A stretch of 64,000 bases of DNA from Symsagittifera roscoffensis (taxonomy: Eukaryota > Xenacoelomorpha > Acoela > Convolutidae), in contig NC_087069.1 of NCBI RefSeq assembly GCF_963678635.1, positions 35,009,959 to 35,073,958 on the forward strand. The letters run 5' to 3'. The position numbers were made by a program, and so were the translations under genes. Every line of letters starts with the position of its first letter. Position 1 is the stretch's first letter. This document shows, piece after piece, positions 56,551-64,000 of this stretch. The notes beneath the pieces are model-generated. The model was not told the DNA's origin, ran no database searches, and saw only the letters and a list, made by a program, of their open reading frames with translations.

Positions 56551-57127
56551 TGCAAACGGCAGATGTGATCACATGTGAAACAGATAAGCACAGAGTTTAA
56601 AAAGAAAAGGTGTCTTACAATTGTATGATCACACATGAAATTGCGAGAAAAGTTCGGTACGGGTAGTTTGTGTAAGAATTGACAACCAAAAATCAAAATT
56701 GTTGTGTTTTGATAGTGATTATAAATGAAGATATAATGTATAAATTTTTTTTAAAACAAAATGAATTCTGACCGATTGGTTGTAATTGTAACTTTACTGT
56801 TTAAAAATTGAATTACAGTTTATTTAAAACTTGTATATTTATCTGTAGATAATATATATATATTTTTTATCAATTTTTGTCACTGCGGGATTATCAGTGA
56901 ATAGCGCACCTGGAAGAAAATTAGTACAATTATTGCCAAACTGTTGGCCATTTCCATGATCTTCAGCCACGTAATCTCGGAGCTGCGAGCATCTGGAGCA
57001 TTTAAATTGGTCAAAAGAAGAAATTGGCCAATAAGATGTCAAGTTGGTTTTTGACACAGTATTTCGTCCTCCTCGCCAAGCAAAGGGTCCCCTGCGACCA
57101 GTTTTTAGCGGAGACTGAATTTTCCAC
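56551..57127. repeat. Unique island, copy 2, adjoining HPS1 exon 2
   Basis: Second copy of 52197-52768, offset 4354-4359 bp. Differences are few, including an expanded ATATAT run near 56852 and several single bases. It ends 73 bp before exon 2. Since only this copy continues into the gene, it is probably the ancestral one and the 52197 copy the duplicate. Confidence 0.9.
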
Positions 57128-57200
57128 CATGCGCGACTTACTTTTCGACCATTTTAGGTTGGAAACAATTTAATATTATGATTAATTTGTTTTGTTTCAG

Positions 57201-57417
57201 GTGGCTCAATTCGTCGGTTTTTTCTACGTGGCCTTCGACGACAAACGAGACCTGGAGTTCCTGCACCGTAAACTGCACGTGTTGAATGGCATCATAGTCT
57301 GGTTCATTGGCCCCACTATGAAGTACTCAGTGGGGGGCAAGAGTGGCTCCAAGTGCAAACTGTGTCCGGAGTGGGATGCCAGATTCCCGAATGCACAGAG
57401 GGAAGCATGGTACACTG
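57201..57417 (+). CDS. HPS1: HPS1, coding exon 2 (rest of first longin domain)
   Basis: Residues 84-155 plus the first base of 156. The acceptor TTTGTTTCAG precedes GTGGCTCAA, and the donor ACTG|GTCAGT leaves phase 1. VAQFVGFFYVAFDD continues the longin sheet, where human HPS1 has a LFGECLFIAI-type strand. DLEFLHRKLHVLNGIIVWFI matches the human [20 protein letters not shown] helix very well and is the strongest single reason for the HPS1 call. A Gly/Ser/Cys-containing insert (SVGGKSGSKCKLCPEWD, with C..C) follows that I do not recall in vertebrate HPS1. Confidence 0.88.
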
Positions 57418-58073
57418 GTCAGTTATTTTCATGTCGTTTTTTTTTTCTATCTAACTTTTTTCATTTACCACTACAATTATTATTATTATTATTATTTACC
57501 AACCCTAGTTTTCTAAGATTAAATTTTTTTTTAAACTCAATAAATCTAAGGTCTCTCCACAAACACTACATGTGCACAAGAATGAATTACATTCCTTCCC
57601 GAGTGGACATTTTAGGCTCAATTTGAGACATGTTTTGAATGTTTTGAGACTATTAAAGATGATCTAGGGGATATTACAACAGATATACACGGAAGAATCA
57701 TGTTTTTTTTTTTAAATATTTTAGCTACATTTTGACCCCGGATGTATTCAAATCCAATTTTTACACAGCAATTTTCATCAATCTCGAATTGATATTGAAC
57801 AGTTTGAGCTCTGCCAAAAGCCTAACACGTGGCCCTTCTTTTGGGTTACTCGAAGTATTTGCATTTTTTTGAAAGAGTTTGAACTTCTTTGTAATCATCT
57901 TTTCACTTTTTTTACAGGCCGAAAAACAGCCAAAAGGGCGGGCGTTGGTTTTGGTAAATTAATGATGGAGAATTAATTCTGATCTATAGCTCCTCGCCTC
58001 TTAAACTGCAACTGAAACCTTTTGGTTTAAGTTTATAATATTTTCTAGCATATTGGTTCTTCTCTTTTTCCAG
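57418..58073 (+). other. HPS1: HPS1 intron 2 (656 bp)
   Basis: Donor GTCAGT, acceptor TCTTTTTCCAG, phase 1. Contains a short (ATT)n stretch near 57478-57497 and AT-rich DNA; no other feature. Confidence 0.8.
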
Positions 58074-58193
58074 TGAGTTGTTTTCTGGAAATCTGGGAGT
58101 ACCTGTTCTTCACTGACCAGGCATTCATGCTGGAGGCATACGACAAATTCGTGGTCAACTTCAACGTCACTTCCAAATACAAAGACATTCTAG
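58074..58193 (+). CDS. HPS1: HPS1, coding exon 3
   Basis: 120 bp giving residues 157-195, with split codons at both ends (phase 1 in, phase 1 out; donor CTAG|GTCAGT). CFLEIWEYLFFTDQAFMLEA aligns with the human [20 protein letters not shown] region, and YDKFVVNFNVTSKYKDIL with LERLIHPQLCELCIEALE. These helices connect the first longin domain to the next region. The split codon reads Val across the exon 2-3 junction (G+TG) and Glu across exon 3-4 (G+AA), so the frame is continuous. Confidence 0.87.
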
Positions 58194-58224
58194 GTCAGTC
58201 CTCGAAATTATTGCCAGCGTAGGC

Positions 58225-59430
58225 TTTTACAAAATAAGAATGATAATAATTATAATCATAATCAGAATATTCAAAATAATCATAATAAAAATCATAATCA
58301 TGATAAAAGCAATAAAAATAATCATAATAATCATAAAAATCATCATAATCTTAATAATGAAAATCATAATAATCATAAAAATTGTGGTGGTAATCATCAT
58401 AATAATAATCAGAATACTCATCATGATCATAAAAACTATAATAATCATAATCATTATCATTATAATCAAATCATAATAATCATAATAAAAATAATAATCA
58501 GGAATAAAATAATAAATCCACTCATGATAATCATAATAATCAACACAAAAATCATAATCATGATAAAAATAATAAACATAATCAAATTAATCATAATAAA
58601 ATCATAATCACGATTAAAATAATAAATATAATGTTGATAACCATAATAATCAACACAAAAATCATAATCTTGATAAAAATAATAAATATAATCATAATAA
58701 TCATGATCATAATTATCAGAAAAATCATAATCATAATAATCATAATAAAAATTCTAATCTTGATTAATTAATAAATATAATCTTGATAAACAAAATAATC
58801 ATCATAATCATAATAATAAAAATCATATTAATTATAATAAAAATCATAATCAGGAATAAAATAATAAATACACTCTTGATAATCATAATAATCAACACAA
58901 AAATCATAATCATGATAAAAATAATAAACATAATCAAATTAATCATATTAAAAATCGTAAACACGATTAAAATAATAAATATAATGTTGATAACCATAAT
59001 AATCAACACAAAAATCATAATCTTGATAAAAATAATAAATATAATCATAATAATCATGATCATAATTATCAGAAAAATCATAATCATAATAATCATAATA
59101 AAAATTATAATCTTGATTAATTAATAAAATAGTCTTGATAAACATAATAATCATCATAATCATAATAATAAAAACCATATTAATCATAATAATACTGATA
59201 ATGAAAATAATTATAATAAAAATCATAATAATCAGATTAATCATCATGATTTTAATAATCATAATCATAATACTTATAATAATAAATCATAATAACCATA
59301 ATCATATTAAATATAATAATCTTAATAACTAGAAAAATCATAATAATCATATTAACCATAATTCTATCATAATTTCAATTGTAAAAAAATCCGATTCAGG
59401 ATAATCATATTAATGATCATAAAAATCATA
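58225..59430. repeat. AAT/CAT (ATAATCATAATC) compound microsatellite
   Basis: About 1.2 kb almost wholly of ATA, ATC and AAA triplet mixtures. A 352-bp unit is duplicated (58497-58848 and 58849-59200; CAGGAATAAAATAATAAAT at 58499 and 58851). Long Ile/Met/Lys/Asn open frames on both strands are composition artefacts. Confidence 0.95.
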
Positions 59431-59437
59431 CTATTTG

Positions 59438-59765
59438 TTTTGACTTTCTCGACACGAAATTGGGCTTATTTCGACTGTGCTCGACTTATGTATCGACTGT
59501 GCGCGACTAATGTTTCGTCTCTGCTTGACCTATGTTTTGGCTTTCTCGACCTATCCTTAGATTTTCTCGACAAAATTTGGGTATGTTTCGACTTTGTGCT
59601 CGACCTATGTTTCGTTTTTCTCGACCAATATATGATATGTTTCGACTTTCTCGAGCAATTTTTCGAAATTCTCGACCAATATTTGGTATGTTTCGACTCC
59701 TCGACCGCAGATTTTTAGTCGCAACTTGCTCGACTTTTAACGTTAAAATACAAGTCGAGCACTTC
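59438..59765. repeat. Degenerate TTTCGACTTTCTCGACC repeats
   Basis: About 330 bp with TCGAC recurring every 15-40 bp (for example GTTTCGACTTTCTCGA, TTTCTCGACCAATAT, TATGTTTCGACT). The right end GCTCGACTTTTAACG and the partly inverse AAGTCGAGCACTTCGACC hint at a foldback border. A wide-frame ORF of Cys/Asp/Phe-rich composition runs through it but has no recognisable domain. Confidence 0.7.
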
Positions 59766-60177
59766 GACCCGGGTAATATTGATAAAAATCATAATAGGCA
59801 CAATCTTAATAACAATTGTAATAAGAATAACAATCAAAAAAAATAATCATAATAATCAAAATCATAATAATATTTATAATAATTTTCATATTATTCATTA
59901 AAACAACAATTGTAATCATAATAAGATTCAAATTACACAGAGGGCGAAGTTGCATTTCGCATACTTGAGCAAAATTTTGGCCGATAGCGCTACTGGGAAA
60001 AACTGAATGAGTAAGACTTCGAGTCTACATAATTTCTTAAGTGACGCACGCCAATTGTGACGCATTAGCAGTATCAGTCAATTTGTAATGAAAAATTTAC
60101 GAAGTAACATGCCTCAATTTATAGAACGGACGCATTTTAACTAGTATACGCAAAAGTTCATTAAAAACAACCGACCC

Positions 60178-60250
60178 TGCCCAGGTTTGAACCCTCTTAT
60201 TTTGTTGCAGGTCTCCTTCCTAACTCTACGCTACAGGTCGATACCGTGAA
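60178..60250 (-). other. tRNA-like sequence, probably SINE head or decayed tRNA
   Basis: On the minus strand it begins CGACCTGTAGCGTAGAGTTA and ends GAGGGTTCAAACCTGGGCAG followed by GGTCG. CGACCTG can pair with CAGGGTCG as an acceptor-like stem with one bulge. TAGCGTAGAGT resembles an A box and GGTTCAAACC fits a B box. The T-arm stem is weak, so a functional tRNA is unlikely. Confidence 0.4.
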
Positions 60251-60424
60251 GCTAAAGTGCTTTTTGTACTAAAGCGTTAATATCCTTCGCATTGGCTGTT
60301 TTTAATAGCTGGTTCTTGGTTTTATGCACATACTGCTGTAAAAGAACGCTTTCAAAATTCGCACTTATATTTGCGACTTAGTTTGAAAAAAAATTCATAC
60401 TGTCACAAAAGCTTATTTCTTGTG

Positions 60425-60597
60425 TAAATAATATTAATCATAATAATCATACGGATAAAAATAAGAATCATAATAAGAATAAACATCATACTAATCATAA
60501 TATTAATCATCATCATAATAATCATAATAATAATCATAATAATAATATTAATCATAATCATAGTCATGATAATAATCATGATAATAATCATAAATTG
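60425..60597. repeat. Second AAT/CAT microsatellite cluster
   Basis: About 170 bp of TAATCATAATAATCAT-type repeats, same motif as 58225-59430. Confidence 0.92.
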
Positions 60598-61213
60598 TTT
60601 TCAGGCAGAAAAAACTCAACATTTCATAAAGTGACAATTTAGTAAATTTACAACTGCCTTAGTTGAACTTCAATTAGGAGCGATGGCGTTGAACGGTTGG
60701 TGGTTCGATAACCATCATGATCTGTGCCTGTTGTGTGCGGATGATAAGGAAACAATCCCCTTGCCTCTATAAGACTACCAAAAAGTGCATATAGTTTTTT
60801 AAACAAGGAGCACATCAGCAATTCCCTGTAAACATCTGATGAGCTCGTATGTTGTTCCTTTCTATCGTGAATGAATGGTCTTTAATGCCCCTCTCTTGCG
60901 TTCATTAAAAGAGAGTTAGTTTGCTCGATATAAAAATCATTTTATTTTTTTTCAGGCGTTTGATTTAACCCGTCGAAGGTGAACGTATTCGTCACCATCA
61001 TCCAGTGTTCGTTAACATCAACCAGTGTAGGGGTGAAGGGGATGCCAGTTGTTAAAAAGATCAAAGAGTGTACCTGAATTGCTCATAAATTAGGATACGG
61101 GTAGCTTACAGCAGTCTGACCCTCAATTTAGTCCGCTTCTGAAAACAAAATTACAAGTTTTTCGTAATATGATTCATAGGTTCTATTTATGGACATTTGT
61201 GGTTTTGTTTCAG

Positions 61214-61603
61214 AAATTGTGACGCATACTGCGCGTATTGACAAACTGGCTCCCAGCTGCTCAATCATCTTCGTCAAAAACAAAATCTTAGAGTGTAAAG
61301 AAGCTAAAGACCCGACAAAAGACATTTTACACTCTAGCGATCTATTACTTATATTAATACTGGTTAACTTTTTACATCCCACTAAAAAACTTCTTCATGC
61401 TATGAGGTATATTGACTCAAAAAATGGTTATATTTACCCTGATACCTTTTTTGACCCCCCTAGAAACGAAGTTAGCCCCCCTAGTTCGCCGAATGGATTG
61501 GTTCCTAGCGACGAAGACGACGAGGAATCGTCGAAATATTCAGATGCGACGAGCGAGAAAGGCTCCTTTCCGAAACGGAGTATGAACAGACGGTATCGAA
61601 AAG
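61214..61603 (+). CDS. HPS1: HPS1, coding exon 4
   Basis: 390 bp (residues 197-325 plus split codons; donor AAAG|GTAAGC, phase 1). The first part, SIIFVKNKILECKE…LHSSDLLLILILVNFLHP, corresponds to human HPS1 FLLVHSKLLAFYSS…LRPADLLALILLVQDLYP, a second very clear match. After this comes NGYIYPDTFFDPPRNEVSPP, resembling the human SLPEEYFTPAPSP patch. An acidic serine-rich linker follows (SDEDDEESS) and then a basic tail (RSMNRRYRK). The linker start marks a predicted disordered region. Confidence 0.9.
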
Positions 61604-61771
61604 GTAAGCGAATCTTTTAGAACAAATTTTTGAATCAAACACGGATTTGCAGAAGCGTTATAGTACGATAGATTTAAACAAACGAAGACGCATTGCTGTT
61701 TAACTTTTTTGAGGATTGAACACATTTTTTGCTTTATTTGATTTCCATATATGGAGTTTTCTGATGTTCAG
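61604..61771 (+). other. HPS1: HPS1 intron 4 (168 bp)
   Basis: GTAAGC donor and TTCAG acceptor, phase 1, no feature inside. Confidence 0.8.
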
Positions 61772-61911
61772 GCCACGACACGAGAACACAGAGTCAGTAT
61801 TTTGATGCCAGCGAAGAATTTTTCAGTAATAGCTTGGACCAATCACAGCAAAGCACGAATGGTGATGAGGAGACGAGCATCAAGATTTCCGATGAGTTTG
61901 GGATACGAATG
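61772..61911 (+). CDS. HPS1: HPS1, coding exon 5 (linker)
   Basis: 140 bp, residues 327-372; the split Gly codon is completed from exon 4. Donor ATG|GTAAAA, phase 0. Sequence such as QYFDASEEFFSNSLDQSQQS and DEETSIKISDEFGIRM is Ser/Gln/Asp/Glu-rich and predicted disordered. There is no alignment anchor of its own; it is placed by phase and by flanking HPS1 exons. Confidence 0.7.
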
Positions 61912-61938
61912 GTAAAAATGTTTTGACACTGTGCATCG

Positions 61939-61939
<1 letters not shown>

Positions 61940-61986
<47 letters not shown>

Positions 61987-61994
61987 GAAAGAGA
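61940..61994. repeat. (GA)n microsatellite
   Basis: GA dinucleotide tract with one GC interruption, followed by a purine-rich G-tract region. Confidence 0.95.
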
Positions 61995-62063
61995 AGGGGG
62001 GAGGAGGAGGGGGTGGGGATTCATCTCAAACAAAAACAACTCGACAGTGACTAAATGTTTTTA

Positions 62064-62338
62064 TCACGGGCGGATAGTGGCGCCGAAGGCTCCGTCACCG
62101 AAAATGGATATCTCAAGTTAGTACAAAGGGTGTACCCTTTGGGTCGGCAGGGGGTCGAATCTCTTCTGAGGAATTCGACCCCGTGCCGACCCAGAAGGTC
62201 CATTCTTTGTACTATTTTGACGTATCTGTTTTGGTTAACAGACCCTAAAAATTTTCTAAAAGTGCATTCGGCGCCAATATATATTATTTTTTTTTGAGGG
62301 GGGGGGGGCGACCTAAAAAAATCCCAGATCCACCCCTG
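62064..62338. mobile_element. Dispersed element (CGGATCT..GATTTT terminus), short copy
   Basis: One end reads GGGCGGATAGTGGCGCCGAA. The other, in reverse complement, reads GCCAGGGGTGGATCTGGGAT. Inside are AGTACAAAGGGTGTACCCTT and its near inverse, and GGGTCGGCAGGGGGTCGAAT against ATTCGACCCCGTGCCGACCC, so the centre folds back. Related to 63400-63780. Confidence 0.55.
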
Positions 62339-62494
62339 GCTTCTATAATCAACTCCTATACAAACTTTATAGATAGATATTACTAATATTTTTTGTTCCT
62401 TTTCCAGCAAACGAGAGTTTTTTTCCGAGCAGGGGAGATCCCTCCTATTTACAAAAAAAAAGGTTTAATTTGTTTTGCATACTTTTTGATTTAG

Positions 62495-63103
62495 AATACA
62501 ACAAATGCAACCTTAGTAACAGCTACCAAATTTTCATCACTTGACGAACAGTTTCTCTTCGACGAAACCACTTCAGATTTCAATAACGACACGACTTCAA
62601 ATACCGAGCAATCGGCATCGTCGCGGCAAAATACTCGGAAAACCCGATCACGAACTCTTCCTCCAGTATCAGTCGGTTTGAGCTTTGATGAACTTAATCT
62701 TAGAGGTCATAAGAACTCAGACGGAAGCGGAAGTGGTGGCAAAATGTCACGAACGGTGACCTTGCTTGACCCTGGAATCCCAGAAACACCTGTCAGAAGT
62801 GATCCTCAATTTATAATTCCAGAACCGAAAAGTTCCATCCAAAATGGTGGACCTCGTTCTGACAATGGATCACCGTTGAGTAATGATTATGCAACCGACT
62901 ACGTCACAGATATGAGTAATAATTTCGGGTCACCAGGGGGTTCAATGGGTTCGATTCCAGAGGTGGATGACCTTAATGAGTCGTGTGGGACAATGTTTAG
63001 TGAAGCGACGACAACAATCAATGGGGACAACGCAGAAACAGGAGCGTCTCATAGACTTACAAGGGAGGACTTACAATATCTGCCGCTAAGTCCTGTTCTG
63101 ATG
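62495..63103 (+). CDS. HPS1: HPS1, coding exon 6 (long Ser/Thr/Asn-rich linker)
   Basis: 609 bp, residues 373-575, phase 0 at both ends (donor CTGATG|GTCAGT). Low-complexity composition with SSLDEQFLFDETTSDF, RKTRSRTLPPVSVGLSFDEL, MSRTVTLLDPGIPETP, GSPGGSMGSIPEVDDLNES and a closing LTREDLQYLPLSPVLM. RTLP and TPV/SP patches look like potential phosphorylation sites (inference). This makes the linker between HPS1's conserved halves far longer than in human HPS1. Nothing in it is a recognised domain. Confidence 0.8.
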
Positions 63104-63907
63104 GTCAGTTTTTTACACTTGTCTCTGAGACTCAAACCTTCAGTTTGTCCAAGCTATTAGTCCTGATTAATTGACTAGCGACAAAATATTTTGTTATGAA
63201 TTGCCGTCATACCGTTCAGATAATCTCCAGAGATATTGCGTGTCCCACGTGTGTGCATGCGCATAGTAAGAAAAAAATTAATTAGGTTTTTAAACTTAAA
63301 ATTAGCTATTTGGAACAATTGGCATTCCGATAACAAAACGGATTAAAATCAATTACTATGAAAATTTGATTAGTAAAAACATAAGCGCATGTATTCACTA
63401 CAGGGGTGGATCTAGGATTTACTCGGGGGAGGGAGATTTTCAAAAAGTTTCGGAATTTTTGTTGGACGACCAAATTGCTGTAGAGACTATGTTTTGACAG
63501 AGGTTTCTGCACCGGTGGCAATGTTTTGAAAAAATTGGCGAAAAATGTAAGCCATTTTGGACCCTTCTTGTAGAAAATGTTGACCAAAAAATTGTTTTTT
63601 TTTCGGCGCGCGCTCCCCTCTCAAAATTAGTAAATTTTAGCGCCGAAGGCACCTTTAGAAAAATTTTAGGGACAGTCAGTCGAAATTGAATATCTCAAAA
63701 TAGTACAAACAGGGGACCCTTTGGGTCGGCAGGGGGTCTAATCCCTGAGGAAAAGGCGACCGCTCCCCCACCCCCTAAATCTGCTGGTGATTCATTGGAT
63801 TGTTTGCAAAAAATCGGATTGATAACCAAAAACTCTACACAAAAAATGGAATTGTTTGCAAAAAATTCTGTACAATAAGTGTCCTCATTGATGTTATACT
63901 TTTGCAG
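63104..63907 (+). other. HPS1: HPS1 intron 6 (804 bp) with dispersed element
   Basis: Donor GTCAGT; acceptor TACTTTTGCAG ending 63907. 63400-63780 holds a copy of the dispersed family (CAGGGGTGGATCTAGGATTT start, GGCGCGCGCTCCCCTCTC, GCGCCGAAGGCACCTTTAGA, GGGACCCTTTGGGTCGGCAG). Confidence 0.75.
63400..63780. mobile_element. Dispersed element (CAGGGGTGGATCTAGGATTT terminus)
   Basis: Shares its left terminus with 25165-25200 and its middle (CGGCGCGCGCTCCCC, TTTAGAAAAATTTTAGGG) with 25300-25460 and 23640-23720. The right part (AATATCTCAAAATAGTACAA, GGGTCGGCAGGGGGTC) matches 62090-62160. Non-coding. Confidence 0.55.
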
Positions 63908-64000
63908 GCCAATCTTCGCAAACAGAACCATGCGACTCTAGTGAACTGCATGAGCAAGAGTGGAGATGCCAGAATACCCACCAACCTATTCTTCGTACGC
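63908..64000 (+). CDS. HPS1: HPS1, coding exon 7 (runs off the window)
   Basis: Acceptor TTTGCAG, phase 0. Reads ANLRKQNHATLVNCMSK and ARIPTNLFFVR to the last base. IPTNLFFVR may be the start of the conserved strand that human HPS1 has as a GPRRIFLDA-type segment (inference). The C-terminal half of the protein, including the later longin-type domain, lies beyond 64000. Confidence 0.7.

Larger units (their letters stand above)
35067..57200 (+). other. HPS1: HPS1 intron 1 (22.1 kb), largely minisatellite
   Basis: Donor CAA|GTAAGTG at 35067; acceptor TTTGTTTCAG at 57198-57200; both exons are phase 0 at the junction. Contents in order: duplicated tandem segments (35540-37740), AT-rich DNA with an element terminus at about 39190-39240, the 20/21-bp minisatellite (39764-56550) with a 200-N gap, and two copies of a 0.57-kb unique island. 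I found no exon inside, and the joined sequence matches the HPS1 longin domain without a gap. Confidence 0.75.
58194..61213 (+). other. HPS1: HPS1 intron 3 (3.0 kb), microsatellite-rich
   Basis: Donor GTCAGT at 58194; acceptor TTTTGTTTCAG ending 61213. Holds the AAT/CAT microsatellite (58225-59430), TCGAC-rich repeats (59438-59765), a tRNA-like block (60178-60250), a second short CAT/AAT cluster (60425-60597) and about 0.6 kb of unremarkable DNA before exon 4. Confidence 0.8.
61912..62494 (+). other. HPS1: HPS1 intron 5 (583 bp) with (GA)n and an element end
   Basis: Contains about 55 bp of GA repeat (61940-61994) and, at 62064-62338, a segment with the GCGCCGAAGGCTCC and GGATCTGGGATTTTTTTAGG (reverse) landmarks of the dispersed family also seen at 25165 and 63400. 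Acceptor TTTTTGATTTAG at 62494. Confidence 0.65.

Noticed and set aside
57224-57415. Minus-strand open frame opposite HPS1 exon 2
   Set aside because: Antisense shadow of a strongly conserved coding exon.
58227-59332. Long Ile/Met/Lys/Asn open frames on both strands
   Set aside because: Composition artefact of AAT/CAT microsatellite DNA lacking stops.
60178-60250. Functional tRNA gene
   Set aside because: Only box motifs and an imperfect acceptor pairing are present; the T-arm stem is poor.
61794-62039. Ser-Leu repeat open frame on the minus strand
   Set aside because: Reverse translation of the GA dinucleotide tract and the antisense of HPS1 exon 5.

Overview
The window is AT-rich eukaryotic DNA. 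It carries pieces of two intron-containing animal genes embedded in dense transposon, minisatellite and microsatellite sequence. The exons have GT-AG borders and matching phases. The encoded families (HPS1 of BLOC-3 and an ABCA-type transporter) and the mobile elements (BEL/Pao, copia and an odd RT family I associate with marine invertebrates) point to a non-vertebrate metazoan. I cannot name the species.

Left part (1 to about 13.4 kb). After a 5' (ATAC)n block, the minus strand holds the first two coding exons of an ABCA transporter: exon 1 at 12004-12216 and exon 2 from 3178 downwards. The intron between them (about 8.8 kb) contains a decayed BEL/Pao LTR retrotransposon (LTRs near 4663-5112 and 8840-9640, broken pol between them), several dispersed repeats and a cluster of short inverted-repeat elements. 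Later ABCA exons lie outside the window or are lost.

Middle part (about 10.6 to 34.8 kb). This is a transposon graveyard between the divergent genes. The clearest component is a family of about 200-bp inverted-repeat elements whose ends begin GGCTCTTTTTCC. Several copies are flanked by exact 8-bp target-site duplications, and one nest of three can be unpicked. There are also a copia-type element with most of its RT deleted, an RT-bearing element in broken frames, two copies of a palindrome-rich GCGGAATCCGC element, a 1.4-1.7 kb duplicated segment with tRNA-like boxes, and a 0.36-0.40 kb tandem repeat.

Right part (34.8 to 64 kb). The plus strand carries an HPS1 orthologue: seven coding exons (34818-35066, 57201-57417, 58074-58193, 61214-61603, 61772-61911, 62495-63103 and 63908 to the window end). 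All phases agree, giving 606 residues of an open reading frame that leaves the window. Intron 1 is 22.1 kb and holds about 16 kb of a 20/21-bp minisatellite (39764-56550), broken by a 200-N assembly gap and by a 0.57-kb unique island. That island is present twice because about 4.35 kb has been duplicated. Many repeat units contain TGACTCA, the AP-1 core. Intron 3 holds about 1.2 kb of AAT/CAT-rich microsatellite.

The two host genes have no evident functional link beyond both acting at membranes or in trafficking. I see no operon-like logic, CRISPR array, rRNA or intact tRNA. The most unusual items are the intronic minisatellite with its layered duplications and the 8-bp-TSD element family clustered around the ABCA start codon.
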